A stretch of 64,000 nt of DNA from Brassica napus (taxonomy: Eukaryota > Streptophyta > Magnoliopsida > Brassicales > Brassicaceae). The notes under the pieces are model-generated. The model saw only the letters and a list, made by a program, of their open reading frames with translations. It made no database searches and had not been told where the DNA came from. This document shows positions 55,160-64,000 of the stretch, in pieces; position 1 is the first letter of the stretch; each line of letters opens with the position of its first letter. A program made the translations under genes and the position numbers. The stretch lies in the NCBI RefSeq assembly GCF_020379485.1, contig NW_026016895.1:1-64000 (forward strand), written 5' to 3'.

Positions 55160-57439
55160 GCTGAAAATTGAAGCCGAGAGATTCTTTGTGGACTCTCCAA
55201 AGAAAGATTCTCGAGAGAAGTGGTGAGATTTCGAGGGAGCTAGGGATCGGAGTTTTGTTGTGAGAAAAATAAATATCAAAAGGTAGAAATTGGGCTACGG
55301 TTCAAACCAATTAAATGAAGCAGGAGGCAATTGTGTGTTTGTGATAGAGAGAGAGAAGAGTCTCTTTGTCATCTTCTTCACTGGCTTTTTCCATCGTTCT
55401 TTCTTTTTTCTTTTTTGCTGATGAAATTGCTTTTTTTTTTTTTACTAACCTGTCGTGGTTGTTGAAATCACCGCGTAACTTTACTATTATCAATTTAACC
55501 CGAAACTTTGTTTTTCCTTTGTCGTGTTCTGAGAAAGAAAGATCCAAGAGATTGGCCCAATATCACGTGGGCTATGCTTTATTCTCTCTAGTGCGCGCAC
55601 GTGGCCTCTGGGCCCGTGGGGGAGTGGTATCGAATTCAAATCGTACTTTTTTGGTTCCTTTGTCTGGTTTCAAATCGTTGCAAAGTCTAGATCCGATGAA
55701 ACGTAAACGTAATCAGAAAAGTTGAATGGTGGTTATCGATTCTCATTATTTTCTTAGGATATCATGATCATCTTTTTTACAAAAACATGTTGACAATTAT
55801 GAAAGAAAAGATATCAAAGCTAGCTGGTCGTGGATATAATGTTGATGGTTGTGAGTTAGGTATAATGTGAGGTGTCCCAATTAGTAAAACAACCACTAGA
55901 ATGAGATTGGAAACGATGGCTTTTCACAAAAGTATTGGAATGGTTATCACCGTGATGGTCTAAATCTAGTAGTTCGATGAAAATGCACTACAAGTTTGCA
56001 GTATATTTCTTGTTGGTATGAGCTGGTTCTTATGTAAACCAGCTGAACCAAAACATATAAAATAATGAAACCAGATAGTGCTCATGGCTGAACAAGATCT
56101 TCTTCTTCTTTTTTGTTTCCTGAAGAAAATCTGAAAAGGTCGTAGGGATGAGTTTGGATTATTCGGTGATAGTGCAACCCATATTTAACGCATAATTTAT
56201 ATTTCTTCAAAAAGGAACAAAGTGTTCAATAAATTTTGTATTTTGAAACAGAAATTTCAACAAAAGAACATAAAACATAAGAAATTTGATAATGAGAAAC
56301 AAATCCGTGTGCATGAAAGTTAAGGGTCGTTCAAAAAATAGATTACAAAAAAAAAATATTATGGTGTTTTCACCTATTTGTGGGAAACCTATTGTAAATA
56401 GTCTTTCACCACGAATCAAACCTGGACGGCGAAACAACCCTTTTACCACTGGGTTAAAATTTCACGTTTTTTTGAAAAAAAAAAAGTTAAACCCAAATCT
56501 ATTAAAGACACAGACCTAACTTTTGGGTGGGAGGTGCAATCCACGGATAGACTCTCTTTCGGGTATTCAAATAGGCCGAAAAGCAGTAGCCCATATCCGT
56601 GTAAGTGACCAGAAAAATACGACTTAGTTTTGCATAACAGATGGATCGAACCTGAAGTGACATCTCAAACCCTTTCCCTTACCACTTCACCGCAAGCTCC
56701 CGGTCACACAATTTCACGTTGAGTCACTGCTTTCGTCACTTTTCCTGTTGTTGTTGTTATTGAATTATTTTTTCATTTGCTTGCTTTCGAGTTCTATCAT
56801 ATACTAATACCTTTTTTGTATAAAGTTCGTAACCGACCATTGTGTTGAACATTATGACACAACATTTAAGCATGAGCACAAAAATGTTCAACTTACTGTA
56901 CCCACGGAAGTGAAATTTCAGTTTAAGTTATTTATGACTAGTGCATGTGATCGTTTTGATGCATGGGAAAAATAAGAAGAAACAAACAAACATTAAAAAA
57001 TGAAGGTTCTGTGTGGACGCTTGTTGACCTCTTGTTTTGGTCTGATTTATGACGAGATATGATTGGATAACTACAAACATACACATGCACCTAATCGTAC
57101 TGGAGTATACTCTTCTTTCCGCTAAGAATCCCCTTCAGAACTCAAAACCAATAACATCTCACCACGTGTCAAATGAAATCCAGTTCAGCTAAGCCATCTA
57201 AAAAGCTACCAACGTGGCGGGATACGGAACCAGTAGTATCCTCAATCAAAATGACCAAATAACCCTTCTCTAGATATCTACTATTTCAAAATACATAAAA
57301 TCGAAAATTAACGCAGGGGTGACATCGTAATTTAACGACCATCATTCTTCGTCTTGTCCGAACCTGTCTAGCAGTCTCCCTCTCCTCTCCACGAACGCTC
57401 ACAACAGTTTTATCAGTTAAAGCTTTTCTTCTTAAAACA
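55160..57439. other. Shared upstream region of divergent PHYB and HCF107
   Basis: No gene is visible between the two divergently transcribed genes. A CACGTG-type G-box (ATCACGTGGG, about 55564-55570) lies roughly 500 bases upstream of PHYB. Promoter sequence for both genes should be here. Confidence 0.45.
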
Positions 57440-60141
57440 ATGCACTTCCTGGTGCCGACTTCTTCATCTTCGTCTCCTTCTCCGGCCAACACTTCTTCCT
57501 TCGCTCTCTTATTCCTCGTCCCGGAGAACCTCTCTAAACCACCGGCGAAAATCCATATCGGAATCCATGGAATCTCCGGCCACTCATCAAAGACCACGTC
57601 TTTATGCGCTGTTGTCGACAGGTCTTCTTCAAATGTATCATCGCGAAAGGAATCTCCGGATGAGGAGGTACTAGTAGTTCGCCGGCCGTTGCTGGAGAAT
57701 TCCGGCGAAGACGAAGGAGACAAAACGTATCCAGCCAAGATCGATGCTGGTTTGAGTAAGATAGCCAAGAAGATGCCGATATTCGAGCCGGAGAGATCGG
57801 AGTCTTCTTCGTCCTCCTCGGCTGCTGCTGTTGCTAGAGCTCAAGAGAAGCCTCTTGCAGTGAACCTCGACTTGTCTCTGTACAGAGCTAAGTTTCTCGC
57901 GAGGAGTTTTAGATACAAAGACGCTGAGAAGATTCTTGAGAAGGTAACCATCTGGTTCTTGTAATAAATTTGTAACGATTCTTATGCTATCTTGTTTGGT
58001 CTTAAAAGTGTATAGCTTACTGGCCGGAGGATGGGAGACCGTACGTGGCGTTAGGGAAGATACTAACCAAACAAACCAAGTTGTCGGAAGCAAGAATCGT
58101 GTATGAGAAAGGGTGTCAAGCTACACAAGGAGAGAATGCATACATTTGGCAGGTTCTATATTAGCCCCTTATCTTGATTTTTGACATGATTATGTTTCTC
58201 ATGATTATGTTGATTTGGAACACAGTGTTGGGCTGTCCTGGAGAACAGATTAGGGAACGTAAGGAGAGCTAGAGAGTTATTTGATGCAGCTACGGTGGCT
58301 GACAAGAAGCATGTAGCGGCTTGGCACGGATGGGCGAACTTGGAGATAAAACAAGGGAATATTAGTAAAGCGAGGAATCTTCTCGCCAAGGGACTTAAGT
58401 TTTGCGGAAGAAACGAGTATATATACCAAACGCTTGCCTTACTGGAGGCTAAAGCTGGGAGGTATGAGCAGGCGAGGTATCTGTTTAAGCAGGCCACCAT
58501 ATCCAATTCCAAGAGCTGTGCTAGTTGGTTGGTAAGTTGTTTTTTTTGCATCTATCATAACATGTTTAGGACAATGCCGTTTCAAAATATGTTTGCGCTC
58601 CACTGTTTATGAACAGGCGTGGGCACAGTTGGAGATACAGCAGGAGAGATTCCCAGCTGCTAGAAAGCTTTTTGAGGTAACAATTAACAACAGTGGAGGC
58701 TGTGTATTCATATGGAAGCTTCATGATCTGAAAATGTTTTTTTTTTAATAGAAAGCTGTTCAGGCGAGCCCCAAGAATAGGTTTGCGTGGCACGTGTGGG
58801 GGGTGTTTGAAGCTGGGATAGGTAATGTTGAGCGTGGGAGGAAGCTACTGAAGATAGGTCATGTGCTGAATCCTAGAGACCCTGTTCTTCTTCAGTCCCT
58901 TGGCTTACTGGAGTACAAACACTCATCTGCTAACCTTGCTAGGGCTTTACTGAGGAGAGCATCTGAGCTTGATCCTAGACACCAACCTGTTTGGATTGTA
59001 AGTATACAAATATTCAATCTGGTTGTTACATAACATGACATCTGCTCAAATGAAAAGACTTAGTTTCTGTTTAACAGATTTTTACTCCATTTTTAATGAT
59101 TTTAAATTCTAAAGAAAGTTAACCATTTTTTTTTTATTTTACTCCATTTTTAGTGATTTAAAGTTCTAAAGAAAGTTAATCATTTTTTAATTTTACACCA
59201 TTTTTAGTGATTCTAAATTCTAAAGAACGTTAACCATTTTTAGTGAATTTTACTCAGTTTCTAGTGATCTTAAGTTCTTTATAAGCGTGTGTATGGAAGA
59301 GACAATGATTGGTGAAAGTGTATACTGGTTTAGGCATGGGGTTGGATGGAATGGAAAGAAGGAAACACAACAACAGCTAGAGAACTTTACCAAAGAGCTC
59401 TCTCCATTGACGCATCTACCGAAAGTGCTGCTCGTTGTCTACAGGTAAACATTGTAATAACAATGGACTGAGACCTATCAACCAAAGCTTGTAAGATTTG
59501 CTGAAACAAAGTTTCTGTCTTTACAGGCGTGGGGAGTACTAGAGCAGAGAGCGGGAAACTTATCAGCAGCAAGAAGATTGTTCAGATCATCACTGAACAT
59601 AAACTCACAAAGCTACGTTACATGGATGACATGGGCACAGCTTGAGGAAGACCAAGGAGATTCAGACCGCGCTGAGGAGATCCGTAACCTCTATTTCCAA
59701 CAAGTAATCTCTTTTTTTTTTTAACACATCATTCGATCTTCCGAGTAGAGTTCATCATGTTGATATGGCTTCTTTCTTCTTTCATTGCAAAAACAGCGGA
59801 CAGAGGTTGTTGATGATGCTACGTGGGTCACGGGGTTCTTGGACATAATTGACCCGGCTTTAGACACGGTTAAAAGGCTCTTGAACTTTGGTCAGAACAG
59901 TGATAACAACAACAGCCAGTTAAATGATACGCTTAAGTACATGGGTGGAGCTAAGGATGGTCAATCTAGTCAGGTAGCTGGAAGCTCTGTGGGAGGACGT
60001 GAGGATACTGAAACTGGGAGTGGATTTAACCTGGATGCGTTTTTGCGTGAGAAACTGTCGTTGGATCCGTCGAAGATAGAGGTTAATCTTGATTCTCAGA
60101 GGCTAGGGAGATTCATTAGAGGGAAAACAAGTGGTGCTTGA
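57440..60141 (+). CDS. HCF107: HCF107, chloroplast HAT/TPR RNA-binding protein
   Basis: Eight exons (57440-57943, 58009-58152, 58226-58531, 58617-58676, 58752-58997, 59334-59444, 59527-59703, 59797-60141) give 1893 bases, about 630 residues; all introns are GT-AG. The Ser-rich N-terminus suits a chloroplast transit peptide. From about residue 150, RNA-TPR (HAT) repeats run in series, for example YWPEDGRPYVALGKIL, CWAVLENRLGNVRRARELFD, HGWANLEIKQGNISKARNLL, VWGVFEAGIGNVERGRKLLK and MTWAQLEEDQGDSDRAEEIR. In Arabidopsis HCF107 binds the psbH 5' leader, blocking 5'-to-3' decay and aiding translation, and so is needed for photosystem II. The C-terminal tail is divergent and Asn/Ser-rich. Length is slightly below the roughly 650 residues of Arabidopsis. 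No defect is seen. Confidence 0.96.
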
Positions 60142-60703
60142 AAGAACAATACATGGACATTTATTTTGGCGGGGGGGGGATATAAACTGTAAAGATGAAG
60201 AAGACTGTGTGTAATTTTGAAGAACAATTGTCTATTTCAATATTAATTTTATGATATTCTGATTATAAGATTCAAGACCAGTGCCATAACATCAACGGTA
60301 GATTTATAACACAGCGTTTGCGGTCGTTTCTTTTTTTTTTTTTTCCTTTTTTTTTTAACTCAAACTTTAACTTGAGCATTATCCAAATGATTTACACACG
60401 AACTTTATCATTCTCTACAAATGAGATGATCCATCTTGGCATAATAGTATACAAATTTGAAGCATTGTTTCCAATGGAGAGAGAGCTTCTTTTGCGTTTG
60501 CGGTCGTTTCTTAGACGAAGAATCATCATCATTTTGAAACTTTTTGTTTATTTTGTGGTCATGATTACAAAAAAGTAACAGAATCTGACCGTATTAAAAA
60601 TAAGGCTCTAAATGGTAACAACAGATTGAGCGGTACGGGACAAGCGGTTTAACTGCGGTACGGTTCTGATAGTTATAAAAACGTATATATATATGGTATA
60701 TGT
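60142..60703. other. 3' flank of HCF107
   Basis: 3' UTR and AT-rich DNA. The word GCGTTTGCGGTCGTTTCTT occurs at about 60314 and 60494 in direct orientation. No gene. Confidence 0.4.
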
Positions 60704-61630
60704 AGGGCTGTTCAATATGGTAAAACCGAACCGTACCGTACCGAACCGAACTGAAATAGACAATATGGTTTGGTTTTGGTCTATACCATATAAACCGAAT
60801 GGATATAATTTTATAAAAACCGTAGGATTTGGATATGGTTTGGTATATAACTGATTAAACCGAATAAACCGAACAAAACCGATTAAAAGTATAAACATGT
60901 AAATATGTATCTATTTTATAACAATACATGAAAATCTATTTGTTACATAAGTTAAATTTGTGTTAATAACTATTACTATAATTTTATAGTAATAAAGAAC
61001 CTTAATTTGTAAAACACTTGAACTATAATTAAATAACAGTATGTCGCAATTCAGACATTTTATTTTCTAAGTCTTTTTTTGATCTTTTTGCTTTATTTTA
61101 GTCTTCACTAAATTAATATGAAGATTATAAATTTGATGGACAATAATTAATGGAATTTTTTTGCAACTTTTATCTTATCTGTAAACAAATAGAGTTTCGT
61201 GTTCAATTGAAAAAGTATGACTTTAATGAACACTAAATATGGAAGAGTGGAAAAACTTTTCTTTCATGTTTCTGTTTTGTTTCATATTTTTATTTTCAAA
61301 ATTTCAAGCTTTGATTTTAGTTATAGATTTGATTATTTTATTTGATGGTAGATGCATTTTTACTTTTTTGTTCATTTATTTGAACATGTAATATATTTTT
61401 AATAAATGACTGTGTTGACAATATGACTCTAAAATTCATATAATATGATCCCAACTAAATAATTATGTTTTTTGGTATAAAACCGAATAAACCGAAAACC
61501 GATGGTATATAAACCGAACCGAACCGAAGTAAATATGAATTTAGAATGGTAGTTATATTTTACTAACCGAAATACCAAAAACCGAAAAAACCAAACCTAA
61601 ACCGAACAGATATCCGGATTGAACACCCCT
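60704..61630. mobile_element. hAT-like non-autonomous element
   Basis: The left end AGGGCTGTTCAATATGG and the right end CCGGATTGAACACCCCT form a terminal inverted repeat of about 17 bases. Subterminal arrays of AACCGAACCG and AAACCGAATA words lie inside both ends, around an AT-rich non-coding core of about 650 bases. The flanks GTATATGT and AGGTATGT are similar and may be a decayed 8 bp target duplication, as for hAT elements. Confidence 0.7.
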
Positions 61631-61820
61631 AGGTATGTAGAGATGTCAAACGGGTTGATCCGTCCTGTCCCGTCCCGTACCGCAGTGGATTCATCACTTT
61701 GCGGGTCACTGCGGGTCTGGTCCGCGCGGGCTGCGGTCTCCAAAAGGTCGTCCCAAGCCCGTACCGCCAAATGCACACTCCTTTGCGGGCTGTCCCGCGG
61801 GACATACGTCAATGTAGTGT
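61631..61820. mobile_element. GC-rich end of another small transposon
   Basis: AGAGATGTCAAACGGGTTGA is followed by tracts of CCCGTCC, GCGGGTC and CCGCGGGAC, a composition typical of miniature hAT-like ends in plants. It abuts the P450 reductase fragment and probably truncates it. The matching other end was not found. Confidence 0.4.
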
Positions 61821-61867
61821 ATCCGATCATGCTTGACACTGCAGGCCGCTCCAGAACACTTCCTAAC

Positions 61868-62591
61868 GCATTTTCAGAGCTGTGAATAGAAACTCTGTAT
61901 TCTAGCACAACAGCAGTGTATGGTGTAACAGCTGTATCGCCTTCTTCCCTTAGTAATGTATCCAACTCAGGCCACAATGCTTCTCGCCTGCAAGAGATAG
62001 CAAACTGAGCTTAGAAAATAAAAATAAAAACAAATGTCCAAAGTAGAAATGTAAATAGACAAAGTAAGTACCATGCGGTGAAGTCATCTTCAATACACTG
62101 GTCATCATCTCCAAGACCAACTTGTACAAGACGCTGTGCACCTGAAACAAACCAAGTCATCATGTTAGAAAACAATAATACAAACACATCAAAACAAATG
62201 ATCAAAACAAAGAAACAAAACAAACCTTGTTCAACAAGAATGTCATCTACAACTTTGGCAACCTGCAACACATATTGTCTGTTTCCTAATTAAAAAATAC
62301 CATACTTCAAGTTCTTGAGCCAGTTTCCTGTCATTCCCCTGTAACTCACATGACACATGTGTAAAACTTGAGACACAAGTAAACATAAGACACACGTTAC
62401 AACAACTAACTGACCCCAAGCAACAAAAGAATCACCTCGGTGAACCATTTATAGAATCTCGCCGCATTGTCTGTTGGCTCACCGTCTCCATATCTACACA
62501 ACCAAGATTGTAAAAATCAAAATCAACTTCAATAAAGACAAAACCAGAGCTTGGAAAAAAAGACTAACGTGGCTAAGAAGAAGAAAGCCAT
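61868..62591 (-). pseudogene. NADPH-cytochrome P450 reductase (ATR1-like) fragment
   Basis: On the minus strand several exons with introns are recognisable: AFFFLAT (62591-62572), [19 protein letters not shown] (about 62494-62438), WLKNLKYGIF-stop-LGNRQY with [13 protein letters not shown] (about 62334-62226), [20 protein letters not shown] (about 62141-62071), and REALWPELDTLLREEGDTAV then LEYRVSIHSSENA (about 61988-61868). These cover part of the FMN-binding flavodoxin domain and the linker. Defects are a frameshift after GNDR, an in-frame TAA, loss of the EHFNK segment, and absence of the N-terminal anchor and the FAD/NADPH domains. Retained introns show a DNA-level copy. A CACTA end abuts its left coding side and transposon debris its right. 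Confidence 0.85.
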
Positions 62592-64000
62592 CACTACAAG
62601 AAAAATGAGATATTGTTACGAAATTTTGTGACAATATTTATTGGTGACAAATTTGTGACATAAAAGATACGTTATTTTAACTATATTTTTACGTCACAGT
62701 TTAGTAATTATTTCGTCTCAATACAGTGACGATCAAAGTTGTAACAAAAATTTGTCACAATTAGTAACATTAATGTAACGGAAATAGTCAACACACTACT
62801 TGTGACGTCATTGTAACTATGTTTGCTGTAACTAATTTTTACTAACTTATTAACGCTTTTTTATGTAACAATTTGTTATAATTTAGCTACTAACAATTAG
62901 TCACAAACCATGATATATATATGACAAATATGTATTTTTAATTTTTAATAATTATTATATTTACATTTTACTTCTTTTGCTATAGTTGAAGTTTTTAAGA
63001 CTTTCTATGAGTTAATATTAAACAAGTATTTACTCCAAAATTTAGAGATGATAATTTAGCTTACGCATCATTTTTCATAATTTATCATACCAAAATCCTA
63101 AACTTTTTACCTATTATGTTTGTGATATTTAGCATTTGATTATTATTTTGTTGATGTAAAATCAAGCAGTTAGGTAAAAAAGGGATATATGAGAGATGTG
63201 ATATATCTATTGTATAAACATTTTAAACACCACGCAAGAGAGTAGTGAAACTGAAATATGGTTTACTTTTATTAACACTCTTTAGCCCAATAAAAGCCCA
63301 TTATTCTTTTTTTCATTTCTTTACTAATCGTATTATATATGTATATATGCATCACCCTCTTCACTGAATAACCCTAGCAGCCATAGAGAGAGAGTAGTAG
63401 CCGCCGTTTTCTTTAATCTTTTCACCTCTGCTCAGCTGTTTCTCCTTGCCTTCGGATAATACAATACTCAGCCATCACCTTGGTCATCATTTGAGCTTCA
63501 TCTGACCACCATAAGCTACTCTGTAGCCACTGGAACTACCGGACATCAATGGCGTCACCTTATTCTTATTATCACTGTGCAGCGGATCTGAGAGAGAATG
63601 GGAAGAGACCGGATGAGTCGCTTTTCATTACCACCGCTCATCATTAAGCACAGCCTCGAGTGTGCTTTACTGGAGGCGCCTCCCTCATCACTAGCGGCGG
63701 GGACCACAAAGGCAAAGACAAAGGCGTTGTGTGATTAATTTTATACTGTAATTGTTTATTTTATACTGTAATTGTTTATTTTTTTAGTAAACAAAATACT
63801 ATTAATGAATAGTGTATTCTTTTCTTTTTTTTTGGTGTAATATATAGTGTATTCTTGCTTACACTGGTTGTTAGAATGATTTAGTCAAAGTTTTAAAATA
63901 AGGATGAATTATTAGCATCCAATTTCGATGAAATCGCAAAAAGCTCTCATAAATAATTGACGTATAATACATGTGGAACGAGTAGCTCATTAAGACGTTC
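62592..64000 (+). mobile_element. Left end of a CACTA (En/Spm-like) transposon
   Basis: CACTACAAGAAAAATGAGAT at 62592 is the conserved CACTA terminal inverted repeat. It is followed by about 300 bases rich in subterminal repeats such as TGTGACAAATT, TTGTCACAATT and GTAACAAT in both orientations, as expected for transposase-binding sites. The other end is not in the window, so the right border is unknown and the element may stop earlier. No transposase frame is visible in this portion. Confidence 0.7.
63549..63647 (+). CDS. Possible small open frame after a promoter-like region
   Basis: A 32-residue frame starts with a well-placed ATG (ATCAATGGCG) and reads MASPYSYYHCAADLRENGKR, then a short tail. 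It is preceded by a TATA-like TATATATGTATATATGC (about 63335-63351), an ACCCTAG word (63370) and a GA/CT-rich leader, so the arrangement looks like a transcription unit. I recognise no family. It could be part of the CACTA element, a gene fragment, or noise. Confidence 0.2.
   Translation: MASPYSYYHCAADLRENGKRPDESLFITTAHH

Noticed and set aside
1..64000. CRISPR arrays, bacterial operons or a defence system
   Set aside because: The window is plant nuclear DNA with spliced genes; no spaced identical short repeats of the CRISPR type are present.

Overview
The window is plant nuclear DNA. It has GT-AG introns, an AT-rich background and dense small transposons. Its genes read as close relatives of Arabidopsis thaliana genes, so it is almost certainly from a Brassicaceae genome and most likely a Brassica species. 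No computed search was possible. Arabidopsis locus numbers below are from memory and should be checked.

Left part (1-12.5 kb): miniature transposons, a broken small acidic-protein gene (about 4.3-4.8 kb), an invertase/pectin methylesterase inhibitor gene (6 kb, +), a single-pass membrane protein gene (8 kb, -), a 5'-truncated LINE (9.2 kb) and a secreted glycine-rich protein gene (12 kb, -). Middle-left (12.5-28 kb) has no host gene that I can support. It is transposon territory: a long foldback element with telomere-like repeats, two Helitrons with recognisable termini, a degenerate possible third terminus, two LINE fragments and several MITEs.

Middle (28-38 kb): an atypical bHLH gene (AIF3-like), a small snoRNA transcription unit with a telo-box promoter, a remnant of a clade D PP2C, a broken S1 self-incompatibility-like gene, and a class III peroxidase gene (PER29-like). 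The peroxidase's first exon is split by a complete, apparently very young Ty1/Copia retrotransposon. Middle-right (39-46 kb): a Helitron, a pectinesterase gene (PME67-like) with altered active-site residues, and a second glycine-rich protein gene.

Right part (46.5-64 kb): a 4.2 kb Helitron carrying fragments of a glutathione S-transferase, a receptor-like kinase, an RPA-like OB-fold protein and a LINE RNase H. It contains a 1,077 bp tandem duplication in which I see no differences. Then come intact phytochrome B (PHYB, -), intact HCF107 (+), a hAT-like MITE, a truncated NADPH-cytochrome P450 reductase pseudogene, and the end of a CACTA transposon.

The host genes other than PHYB and the P450 reductase fragment appear to follow the order of A. 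thaliana chromosome 3, roughly At3g17040 (HCF107) to At3g17160. Several members are decayed, as expected of one copy in a post-polyploid genome. PHYB, At2g18790 in A. thaliana, interrupts that order. The genes do not form one pathway. Cell-wall functions recur (PME, PME inhibitor, peroxidase, glycine-rich proteins), alongside light signalling (PHYB), chloroplast RNA maturation (HCF107) and brassinosteroid-linked growth control (AIF3).
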